Positions 53,108-60,799 of a DNA stretch of 64,000 nt are shown here, piece after piece (the first letter of the stretch is position 1; every line of letters starts with the position of its first letter). Origin of the DNA: Promethearchaeati archaeon (GTDB taxonomy: Archaea; Asgardarchaeota; Heimdallarchaeia; Heimdallarchaeales; Heimdallarchaeaceae). The DNA lies in NCBI GenBank assembly GCA_013166775.1, contig JABLTJ010000004.1, forward strand, positions 105,834 to 169,833, written 5' to 3'. The position numbers and the translations under genes are program-made. The notes beneath the pieces are model-generated. The model made no database searches, was not told where the DNA came from, and saw nothing but the letters and a program-made list of their open reading frames with translations.

Positions 53108-53860
53108 TTACAATTTATTAAACTCAATAGAATTTACTTTAAATCGCACATATTGAAAATCTTCTTGAGGAAGATTCCATTCTGCGATGAAATAGGTAGG
53201 AATTCTAAATCCATCGAAATCTTTGTAATCAGAAAAGTTACCAGTCCACTTAGTTGGTTTTGGTCCCTCTTTAGTATCTCGAGCTCTAGTGGATTCATAC
53301 TTGATAATTTCCCCAAGATTATTGAAAGTAAAAACACCTTCAGCTTTGACTCCCCTATCTCGTATATTTATCTTTACAGAGGAAGAATCGATTTCTTCCC
53401 ACGAAATGAATTTTGCAGTCAAAAAAACACTCGGAAATAATGGTGCTTCTGAAACGTATCTCATTAATGAAGCTTCATCCATCTCTGGTCCTACACTCTT
53501 TCCTAAAGGAATAATTCCATTGAGTCTAATCTTCATTTCTCCTTTTCCTCGAAAATAGAAATCTCTAGCAGATATGGCTAAAATTGGAAGTGGTTTAATT
53601 ATTCCTCTCCAAATGAAAGCAGGTTCATAAGCTAAGTAGTGATATTCACCTTTAATAGAGAACCATGGTTGATCAGGAGATGTTCTGAATTCCCCACCAT
53701 GTTTGAGATTAGCATAATAGATTGCTTCCCTACCTTCTTCTAAAGAATTTCTAAGATAATATTGAACTATTTTAGGATAATTAGATAAATCCCTTAGAGA
53801 GAGTACAATCTTTTCTTTTTGTGAATCTAATGCTGCTTGTTGAAGTATTACATTTTTCAT
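53108..53860 (-). CDS. DUF6544/DUF6920-type protein
   Basis: 250 residues resembling a bacterial/archaeal family of unknown function: FRTSPDQPWFSIKGEYHY, ISARDFYFRGKGEMKIRLNG, GPEMDEASLMRYVSEAPLFP, ISWEEIDSSSVKINI and the end WTGNFSDYKDFDGFRIPTY. The pattern ARDxYxxGxGxMxIRL is what I recall as diagnostic for that family. There is no signal peptide or membrane helix. It is divergent from the ABC exporter (100 nt), so both may share a regulatory region. Confidence 0.75.
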   Translation of the reverse strand: MKNVILQQAALDSQKEKIVLSLRDLSNYPKIVQYYLRNSLEEGREAIYYANLKHGGEFRTSPDQPWFSIKGEYHYLAYEPAFIWRGIIKPLPILAISARDFYFRGKGEMKIRLNGIIPLGKSVGPEMDEASLMRYVSEAPLFPSVFLTAKFISWEEIDSSSVKINIRDRGVKAEGVFTFNNLGEIIKYESTRARDTKEGPKPTKWTGNFSDYKDFDGFRIPTYFIAEWNLPQEDFQYVRFKVNSIEFNKL

Positions 53861-53944
53861 TAAATTAAATTAAAGTATAGTATTGAAAAATTTTTTTCAA
53901 ATCATCAGTTTTATATATAGAACAAATTTCGTAAAAATAAGCTT

Positions 53945-53949
53945 AGGAG
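53945..53949 (+). promoter_or_regulatory. Ribosome binding site deciding the first ABC start
   Basis: AGGAG lies 11 nt before the ATG at 53961. It supports MFRLLKYSKP as the N-terminus instead of the TTG at 53883. Confidence 0.5.
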
Positions 53950-53960
53950 CAAAGACAAAA

Positions 53961-56204
53961 ATGTTCAGATTACTAAAATACTCAAAACCTTATCTTTTGA
54001 TGATTCTGTTTTCTATTGGTTTGTTATTTGCTCAAGCAAATTTGGAACTTGCGTTGCCCGATTATCTTTCAAATATTGTTGATACTGGAATTCAGCAAGG
54101 AGGTGTGGAAAGCAGTGTACCTATTGTCATTCGAGAAATAGAAATGGATAGACTCTTGCTTTTTACAGACACAGAAAATGCTTCCATGATTCTAGAAAAA
54201 TATAAACTAATAGATGAAAACTCTTCAACGTATGAAGATGACCTAGAATTATACCCAATACTCCTAAGTGAACCAATCTACGTTCTAAATAAGCTAAAAA
54301 ATCCAGAAGTTGAAGAACTAAATCAAATAATGATCAAACCTTTAATCACAGCCTTTATTTTTGAACAAGCTATAGCTAATCCGGAAAATGCTACAGAAAT
54401 TTTCGATAAAATCAACTACAATCCTGATGATCCCCCTTTTGGAATGGGTTTATTCGAATATCTGGAGTTCGCTTTTCCTGAAGAAGGACGGATTGCATTA
54501 GCTGATGCACTAGCATTAAGCTTTGAAGCAATAGGTGAAACAATGTTAAGCCAATTTGCAATTGTAGCTGTAAGAGCGGAATATGAAATTATAGGGGTTA
54601 ACACAGATAAAATACAAAACAATTTCATCCTTCGATCTGGTGGATTGATGCTTCTAATGACTTTATTAGCTGTTATATGCACAATTGCCGTGAGCTACTT
54701 AGCTTCAAAAACATCAGCAGGAATGGCTCGAGATATACGAAGCAATTTATTCAGAAAAGTTGAGAATTTTTCAAGTATTGAATTTGATAGTTTCTCAACA
54801 GCATCTCTAATAACTCGATCTACCAATGATGTCACTCAAGTGCAAACTGCAATTTATATGATAGTAAGAATGGTCGCTTATGCGCCCATACTAGGTATAG
54901 GAGGAATTATTCGTGCTCTTCAGAAAAGCAGAGAGATGTGGTGGTTGATAGGTGTAGCAGTTTTAGCATTAATAATTATGATTTCAATTGTATTTACAGT
55001 TTCTTTGCCTAAATTTAAAATTATGCAGAAATTAACCGATCGAATCAATCTTGTCGCTAGAGAGAATCTTACGGGGATGTTAGTAATCAGAGCATTCAAC
55101 ATGGAGGAATATGAAGAGAAGAGATTTGACAAAGCTAACATTGACCTTACTGCAGTAAGTTTGTTTGTAATCAGAGTTTTTGTAATCATGATGCCATTTA
55201 TGATGCTTATTTTGAATGGTCTTATGATAGGAATCATATGGGTAGGAGCACAAAGAGTTTCTGAATTAAGCATGCAAGTGGGGGATATGATGGCTTTCCT
55301 ACAATATGCTATGCAAATCGTAATGGCCTTTCTAATGCTAACAATGATGTTCATAGTACTCCCTCGAGCATTTGTAGCAGGTAATCGTATTAGTGAGGTG
55401 CTTGAAACAGATCCGGTAATCAAAGACCATCCTGAACCTAAGAAATTTAGTAAACCATTTAAGGGAAAAGTAGAATTTCGCAACGTATCTTTCAACTATC
55501 CAGGAGCTAAGAAAAGGGTGCTTGAAAATATTAGTTTTACAGCTGAACCAGGACAAACTACAGCTTTTATAGGTGCAACAGGATCAGGTAAATCAACTGT
55601 TATCAATCTATTACCAAGATTCTATGAAGTAACGGAAGGATCTATTCTAGTTGATGGTGTAGATATTCGAGAAGTTAAACAACACGATTTAAGAGAAGTA
55701 GTAGGTTTTGTACCTCAAAAGAGCTTCTTATTCTCAGGTACGATTGAGAGTAATCTAAGGTTTGCAAAAGAAGATGCAAGTGAAGAGGAACTTCAGTCAT
55801 CACTAGAGATAGCACAAGCGACTGAATTTGTTACATCCAAGGAAGAAGGAATAAAAAGCGAAATAGCTCAAGGTGGAATGAACGTATCTGGAGGGCAGAA
55901 ACAAAGGCTTTCTATTGCTAGAGCAATGGTTAAGAAGCCACCCATATACATTTTCGATGATAGTTTTTCACAATTAGATTTCAAAACTGATGCAGCTTTA
56001 CGTAAAGCTTTGAAGAAACATACAGGAGATAGCACATTACTTATTGTCACTCAAAGAGTCTCAACGATCAAAAATGCGGAGCAAATAATCATCTTAGACG
56101 ATGGAAAAATAGTCGGGAAAGGAACACACGAAGAATTACTGAAAGTATCTGATATTTATCGGGAGATAGCAACATCACAACTTGAACTGGAGGAAGCATC
56201 ATGA
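53961..56204 (+). CDS. ABC exporter half-transporter with large exterior insert and degenerate ATP site
   Basis: About 747 residues from ATG 53961. Six helices plus one NBD, but between helices 1 and 2 about 165 extra residues form an exterior domain (acidic, from about residue 55 to 195). NBD: Walker A GATGSGKST, signature VSGGQKQRLS (intact), Walker B IYIFDDSF with Asp where the catalytic Glu should be, and TQRVST with Gln in place of the H-loop His. Heterodimeric exporters pair such a degenerate site with a canonical partner. Similar exporters of about 740 residues with this insert are common in Firmicutes, so transfer is possible. The 3' end overlaps the partner gene by 4 nt (ATGA). Confidence 0.92.
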   Translation: MFRLLKYSKPYLLMILFSIGLLFAQANLELALPDYLSNIVDTGIQQGGVESSVPIVIREIEMDRLLLFTDTENASMILEKYKLIDENSSTYEDDLELYPILLSEPIYVLNKLKNPEVEELNQIMIKPLITAFIFEQAIANPENATEIFDKINYNPDDPPFGMGLFEYLEFAFPEEGRIALADALALSFEAIGETMLSQFAIVAVRAEYEIIGVNTDKIQNNFILRSGGLMLLMTLLAVICTIAVSYLASKTSAGMARDIRSNLFRKVENFSSIEFDSFSTASLITRSTNDVTQVQTAIYMIVRMVAYAPILGIGGIIRALQKSREMWWLIGVAVLALIIMISIVFTVSLPKFKIMQKLTDRINLVARENLTGMLVIRAFNMEEYEEKRFDKANIDLTAVSLFVIRVFVIMMPFMMLILNGLMIGIIWVGAQRVSELSMQVGDMMAFLQYAMQIVMAFLMLTMMFIVLPRAFVAGNRISEVLETDPVIKDHPEPKKFSKPFKGKVEFRNVSFNYPGAKKRVLENISFTAEPGQTTAFIGATGSGKSTVINLLPRFYEVTEGSILVDGVDIREVKQHDLREVVGFVPQKSFLFSGTIESNLRFAKEDASEEELQSSLEIAQATEFVTSKEEGIKSEIAQGGMNVSGGQKQRLSIARAMVKKPPIYIFDDSFSQLDFKTDAALRKALKKHTGDSTLLIVTQRVSTIKNAEQIIILDDGKIVGKGTHEELLKVSDIYREIATSQLELEEAS

Positions 56205-58087
56205 GTCACGGTCCAAGCGGATCAGGAAGAAGGTCATCAAGACCTAGAGGACCAATGGGAGCTATGATGAAAGGAGATAAAGCTAGCGATTTCAAAGGAA
56301 CGATGAAGAAACTAATCAGATATCTGGGGAGATATAGGGTAGTAATATTAATTGCGATTCTAATTGCTGTAGCTTCAACAGCATCTAGTATTGCTGGCCC
56401 AAAAATTCTTGGTCAAGCAACTACTATACTATTTGAAGGTTTGTTAGAAACTATTAGAGGAACGGGTGTTGTGGATTTTGATTCAATCAAGAAATTTATT
56501 TTCATTACACTAGCATTATACGTAGGTTCAGGAATTCTTAGTTATGGTCAAGGATGGATAATGGCTAGAGTTTCAACAAACATAGCTTATAGATTTCGAA
56601 GAGATATCGCAGAAAAAATAAACAAGATGAAACTCAAATACTTTGATAAAACTACACATGGTGAAGTTCTTTCTAGAATCACAAACGATGTTGATACCAT
56701 TAATCAAACCCTAAGTCAGAGTTTATCTCAAATCATTACTTCAGCCATAACTGTAGTTGGAGTTTTAATTATGATGTTTACAATAAGTTGGATGATGACA
56801 CTTCTTGCATTAGTGATTATCCCTCTATCTGGTGGAATAGTTGCATTTATCGTAAAGAAATCACAAAAACACTTTAACCAACAACAGGAATACATTGGTC
56901 ATGTCAATAGCCATGTTGAAGAGATGTATGGTGGGCATGTAGTAATGAAAGCATTCAACGGAGAAGAGAAAAGTCAAGAGAAATTTGAAGGATACAATAG
57001 CACTCTCTACAAATCAGCATGGAAATCTCAGTTCTTTTCTGGATTGATGATGCCAATCATGACTTTTGTCGGTAACTTAGGGTATGTGGGAATCGCAATC
57101 ATGGGAGGATGGTTAGCCATCAAAGAAGTAATTGGTGTAGGAGATATTCAAGCCTTTATTCAATATGTCCGAACATTTACACAACCAATTGCACAATTAG
57201 CTAATGTCTCCAATGTTCTACAGCGAACAGCTGCAGCTGCCGAAAGAGTGTTTGAATTTATAGAAGAACCAGAAGAAGTAGCGGAAACTACTGACCCACT
57301 TAAACTTGAAGAAGTAAAAGGACTCGTAGAATTTAAGAATGTAAGCTTTGGATACGACCCAGAAAAAATCATTATTCACAATTTTTCAGCAGTTGCTCAA
57401 CCAGGTCAGAAGATAGCTATTGTTGGACCAACAGGAGCTGGAAAAACTACAATGGTCAAACTACTTATGCGGTTCTATGATATTAACTCTGGATCCATTT
57501 TTGTAGATGGAAATAATATCTATGACTTCACTCGTAAAGATCTGCGTGATATGTTTGGAATGGTGCTTCAAGACACTTGGCTCTTTAATGATACGATTCT
57601 AGAAAATATCAGATATGGCCGTCCTGTTGCAAATGATGCAGAAGTAGTTTCAGCAGCTGAAGCTGCACATGTTGACCAATTTGTTCATACTTTAGCAGGT
57701 GGATATCATATGGAGCTTAACGAAGAAGTGACCAACATATCTGAAGGACAGAAACAACTTCTTACCATCGCGAGAGCTGTATTAGCTGATCCTCCAGTTC
57801 TCATCCTAGATGAAGCAACAAGTTCAGTGGACACTCGTACAGAAATTCTAATTCAAAGAGCAATGGATGAACTTATGGAGAACAGAACAAGCTTTGTTAT
57901 AGCTCATAGATTATCAACTATCAGAAATGCAGATCTTATTCTTGTCATGGATGAAGGAGATATAGTTGAACAAGGCACTCACAAAGAATTGTTAGCAAAA
58001 TGTGGATTCTATGCAGAACTATACAATAGTCAATTTGAGGTTACTGAAGACTCACCTGAAACAATAGCAATGGAAGCTTGTGATTGA
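56201..58087 (+). CDS. ABC exporter half-transporter, canonical catalytic partner
   Basis: 628 residues. The N-terminus is Gly/Arg/Ser-rich (SGSGRRSSRPRG). Six helices are followed by the NBD: Walker A GPTGAGKTT, Walker B LILDEATSSVD (catalytic Glu), H-loop AHRLST, but signature ISEGQKQLLT instead of LSGGQ. This complements the other half: one functional ATP site from its Walker motifs and the partner's VSGGQ, and one degenerate site from the reverse pair. The complex probably exports lipids, drugs or peptides; the substrate cannot be read. The start overlaps the preceding gene's stop (ATGA), so synthesis is coupled. The last 20 codons have a diverged second copy at 58526-58624. Confidence 0.92.
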   Translation: MSHGPSGSGRRSSRPRGPMGAMMKGDKASDFKGTMKKLIRYLGRYRVVILIAILIAVASTASSIAGPKILGQATTILFEGLLETIRGTGVVDFDSIKKFIFITLALYVGSGILSYGQGWIMARVSTNIAYRFRRDIAEKINKMKLKYFDKTTHGEVLSRITNDVDTINQTLSQSLSQIITSAITVVGVLIMMFTISWMMTLLALVIIPLSGGIVAFIVKKSQKHFNQQQEYIGHVNSHVEEMYGGHVVMKAFNGEEKSQEKFEGYNSTLYKSAWKSQFFSGLMMPIMTFVGNLGYVGIAIMGGWLAIKEVIGVGDIQAFIQYVRTFTQPIAQLANVSNVLQRTAAAAERVFEFIEEPEEVAETTDPLKLEEVKGLVEFKNVSFGYDPEKIIIHNFSAVAQPGQKIAIVGPTGAGKTTMVKLLMRFYDINSGSIFVDGNNIYDFTRKDLRDMFGMVLQDTWLFNDTILENIRYGRPVANDAEVVSAAEAAHVDQFVHTLAGGYHMELNEEVTNISEGQKQLLTIARAVLADPPVLILDEATSSVDTRTEILIQRAMDELMENRTSFVIAHRLSTIRNADLILVMDEGDIVEQGTHKELLAKCGFYAELYNSQFEVTEDSPETIAMEACD

Positions 58088-58229
58088 AGAAATAAGGAAG
58101 AAAAATCCTACGATTGATTCTCTTATAATTGCTATATGAAAGATAATTACACAGCTTTTCCAGCATTTTTTTGACATGATTTCAAAATCTTGTTAAACAG
58201 TATGTTTTGACATCAAATTTTCTTGTGTG

Positions 58230-58427
58230 TTATTCTTTACGTGTTAATTTAAATATAAAGAAAATATCACCAAAAAGTAAAAAAATGCTTACAACAGATA
58301 AAGCTATCCAAGCATTACCATACCATACCATTAGTCCAAATCCGTAGATTATCCCTGCTATTGATCCAGCGGCGATTAAAATACAAACTACAATTAAAAA
58401 CCATTTTCTAGAAGTTTTTTCTGACAT
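58230..58427 (-). CDS. Small two-helix membrane protein
   Basis: About 65 residues if started at the ATG at 58427 (MSEKTSRKWFLIV), which matches the N-terminus of the 161-residue protein at 59465-59950 (MSKRTKKEIGLLV). Two hydrophobic helices: FLIVVCILIAAGSIAGIIYGFG and WIALSVVSIFLLFGDIFFIF. It is one copy of a GS-x2-G helix-pair unit that appears twice in its larger neighbour. Function unknown. Confidence 0.6.
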   Translation of the reverse strand: MSEKTSRKWFLIVVCILIAAGSIAGIIYGFGLMVWYGNAWIALSVVSIFLLFGDIFFIFKLTRKE

Positions 58428-58525
58428 GTTATTAACCACTTTTAGATATTCTAGAATTTCTACTACATTAAAAGATATTGGGAACATAGATTGAATTCAT
58501 ACCGAAAAACATCAAATTCACATAT

Positions 58526-58624
58526 ATGAAGAATATTTGCATAACATATGTGGGTATTTACATTAGTCAATTTGATGTAACTGAAGACTCTCCCAAAGCT
58601 TCAGAAATGCAAGCGTGTGATTAA
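58526..58624 (+). pseudogene. Leftover 3' end of a second ABC transporter gene
   Basis: Here a 32-codon frame (ATG 58526 to TAA 58624) ends ISQFDVTEDSP...MQACD, which aligns with NSQFEVTEDSP...MEACD, the end of the ABC gene at 58087. About three quarters of the last 60 nt are identical. The front of the gene is absent. It is a fossil of a duplicated or recombined ABC gene. Confidence 0.7.
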
Positions 58625-58772
58625 AGTAGATGCTGAAGAACTTCAGACAGATCAGTGATTGTAATAACGTCTTCTACTTCATGTAGATTATAGGGATTAA
58701 AGTAGATGCTGAAGAACTTCAGACAGATCAGTGATTGTAATAACGTCTTCTACTTCATGTAGATTATAGGGA
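58621..58772. repeat. Exact 76-bp tandem duplication
   Basis: 58621-58696 and 58697-58772 are identical by eye. The unit is the 3' end of the HAD gene (last 25 codons with stop), so an extra gene end hangs behind the gene. Perfect identity points to a recent event or an assembly artefact. Confidence 0.9.
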
Positions 58773-59401
58773 TTGAAAAAAATCGGAATCATCCCCACTT
58801 TTTGAGCCATTCGAACATCCATCTTCAAATCATCACCAACATGCACAATTTTCTCAGGATTATTTGCATTCATGGCTTTCAAAGCAATTTCATAGATCTC
58901 AATTTGTGATTTATTGTAACCAGTATCTTCTGTAAGGACAAAGATTTCAAAGAATTTCAACAATCCAAACCTCTCTAAAACAGTTTTACAAAGAGAAGGT
59001 GATGCATGTGAGATAAGACCTATTTTCAGATTAAGAGCGTGTATCTGTTCTATAGTTGTTCTGCAATTGGGGTTTAATCGAAAAGCTTTTCCTGTGGAAA
59101 ATTCTTGTTTAAATTCCTCATTAACAAAACTTTCCGATGCTTCCTGGTTAATGCCCATAGCTTTGAGAACGATGGTGTTCAATTTCTTTCTCTGCACGAT
59201 TGTGAAATTCATGTAATTGTCACTCATAGTAGCTGCTACTTCATTTTGTTCTTGCATCCCTTGCAATATTCGTGGGTCACTTGGTTCAATTTCTTTACCT
59301 AATTTTTGAGCTATTCTTGACCAGACTGAAGTAATTGAATGACGACCATCGACTAATGTACCAAAGAAATCGAAGTAAATACCGTTGAATTTAACTGACA
59401 T
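58697..59401 (-). CDS. HAD-superfamily hydrolase
   Basis: 234 residues: motif I YFDFFGTLVD (DxxGT), a helical cap (residues 20-90), motif II LISHASPS (Ser in hhhT/S), the lysine in TGYNKSQIEIYE and motif IV HVGDDLKMDVRMAQ. It looks like a haloacid dehalogenase-like phosphatase of subfamily IA, acting on small phosphorylated molecules. Residue 3 of the DxDGT motif is Phe rather than Asp, a common variation that may affect proton transfer. The last 25 codons are duplicated in tandem downstream of the stop. Alternative start codons were not needed. Confidence 0.88.
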   Translation of the reverse strand: MSVKFNGIYFDFFGTLVDGRHSITSVWSRIAQKLGKEIEPSDPRILQGMQEQNEVAATMSDNYMNFTIVQRKKLNTIVLKAMGINQEASESFVNEEFKQEFSTGKAFRLNPNCRTTIEQIHALNLKIGLISHASPSLCKTVLERFGLLKFFEIFVLTEDTGYNKSQIEIYEIALKAMNANNPEKIVHVGDDLKMDVRMAQKVGMIPIFFNPYNLHEVEDVITITDLSEVLQHLL

Positions 59402-59464
59402 ATTAAGCAGTTCCTTTAGAGAGATGGTTTATTTTATAGTTTCTCCTTGAATGTAATAAAGAAA

Positions 59465-59950
59465 TTATTCAGTAGTTATATCTTCAACATCTGCAGGAAC
59501 TTCAGTATCAGCAATTGTCTCTTTTTTCTGTCTTCCACGAAAAACTAACCTATAAATCGAAAAAAAGAACAAAGCAGCAATAAGACAAATGAGCATTAAA
59601 AACAACACAAAGGATGCAATGGAACTCGACCATTCCACAAGTTTGATACCAATTAGTACTTCTCCTGCAACAGATCCAATAGCGACAACTCCCCATATAA
59701 TTATTTCTCTAATAGATCTCTCTATACTCTTTGTTTTCTTCTCTTTCTGGGATCTTTTTGTATATATTTCATGAAATATCCCATAAATGGCTCCTATTAA
59801 TATTAACACAATTACAATTATTACCGCTATATAGCTTCTACTATGCCAAGCCCATCCTATAATTCCTCCAAAAAGTCCGAAACCTGATCCAACTACAATT
59901 AAACAATAAAGCACAAGCAAACCAATTTCCTTCTTTGTCCTTTTTGACAT
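59465..59950 (-). CDS. Four-helix membrane protein made of two repeated halves
   Basis: 161 residues with four hydrophobic helices. Residues 1-62 (MSKRTKKEIGLLV, SGFGLFGGIIGWAW) and 78-140 (REIIIWGVVAIGSVAGEVLIG) repeat the same GS-x2-G helix-pair pattern, also present once in the 65-residue protein at 58230-58427. A charged linker (KRSQKEKKTKSIER) joins the halves and the C-terminus is acidic. I do not recognise a family. It stands between the HAD gene and an esterase, all on the minus strand. Confidence 0.65.
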   Translation of the reverse strand: MSKRTKKEIGLLVLYCLIVVGSGFGLFGGIIGWAWHSRSYIAVIIVIVLILIGAIYGIFHEIYTKRSQKEKKTKSIERSIREIIIWGVVAIGSVAGEVLIGIKLVEWSSSIASFVLFLMLICLIAALFFFSIYRLVFRGRQKKETIADTEVPADVEDITTE

Positions 59951-60102
59951 AATTTTTCTCCTCTTGCTAAATAGTACTTTTTATCGTTCAAATTTAAAAA
60001 ACTTCTTACTCCATTTAAAAGAATCTGGAAAATAAAAATGATTATTAGAAGTTTATGCACTGATTTTTTTTCTGGATTTTCTCAATAGAACTACTTCTTT
60101 AT

Positions 60103-60750
60103 TTATTTAATTGATAGTACTTTTTTTGAGTATTCTGTAATAATTTTGCTTATTAGTTCAGTATCAATTCCTTCTTTCTTCTGTTTATAGAGAGCTTTCA
60201 TGAGCATTTCTACTGGAACTTTGGGAAAATTCTCCATCTTCCAGTTGAAGTATTCCAAAGGAACCAAAAGCTTGTCATATTGATCTATGAACGGATTCCT
60301 CATTGCCTTAAGATTAAAAATTCGAACTAGCCATACAAGAAAATCCATTTCTTTCGCAGCAAAACCTCCTGTACCTAACATGATGGTAGCGTCTAGATTC
60401 CCCCCTTTGTTGACTAGATAATCAAAAATAGTTCCCCCACCTAAGGAAATACCTAAACCGATTACTGTTTGATATTTCTCCTTAAGCTCTTCTATGTATT
60501 TTCTTCCAAAGTCATAAAATAGATCAGCTGATTCAGCGCTGCATAATAATTCAGAGTTTACACCATGTAAGGGTAGTAAAGGAGCTTTAACATCAACTCC
60601 TAGTTCAGCTATTTTTTCAGTCCAATCTTTCAACTCAAAGGGAGCTGCAGATAATCCGTGAAATAAAAAAACGCAAGTAGTAGAATTGTTTTCTATAATT
60701 ATATCATCGGAGAATTTACTCTTGAGCATGACAAGAATGTAATTTGTCAC
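60103..60750 (-). CDS. Short alpha/beta-hydrolase (carboxylesterase-like), possibly incomplete
   Basis: 215 residues. The N-terminal half matches monoacylglycerol lipase/Est30-type carboxylesterases: VFLFHGLSAAPFELKDW, PLLPLHGVNSE and nucleophile GLGISLGGGT (GxSxG). The C-terminal part, however, has no clear catalytic aspartate or histidine, and it is 30-40 residues shorter than usual. It could be a degenerate hydrolase or use different residues. An alternative start at MLKSKF (residue 8) is possible. Its 5' end is only 50 nt from the divergent glycosidase-like gene. Confidence 0.7.
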   Translation of the reverse strand: MTNYILVMLKSKFSDDIIIENNSTTCVFLFHGLSAAPFELKDWTEKIAELGVDVKAPLLPLHGVNSELLCSAESADLFYDFGRKYIEELKEKYQTVIGLGISLGGGTIFDYLVNKGGNLDATIMLGTGGFAAKEMDFLVWLVRIFNLKAMRNPFIDQYDKLLVPLEYFNWKMENFPKVPVEMLMKALYKQKKEGIDTELISKIITEYSKKVLSIK

Positions 60751-60799
60751 ACTATCTTTATAATTTGCTATTTGCAGATAGTAATGCTAAAGTGATATT

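Noticed and set aside
54416..55556. Minus-strand ORFs inside the ABC gene
   Set aside because: They lie opposite highly conserved transporter codons and are shadows.
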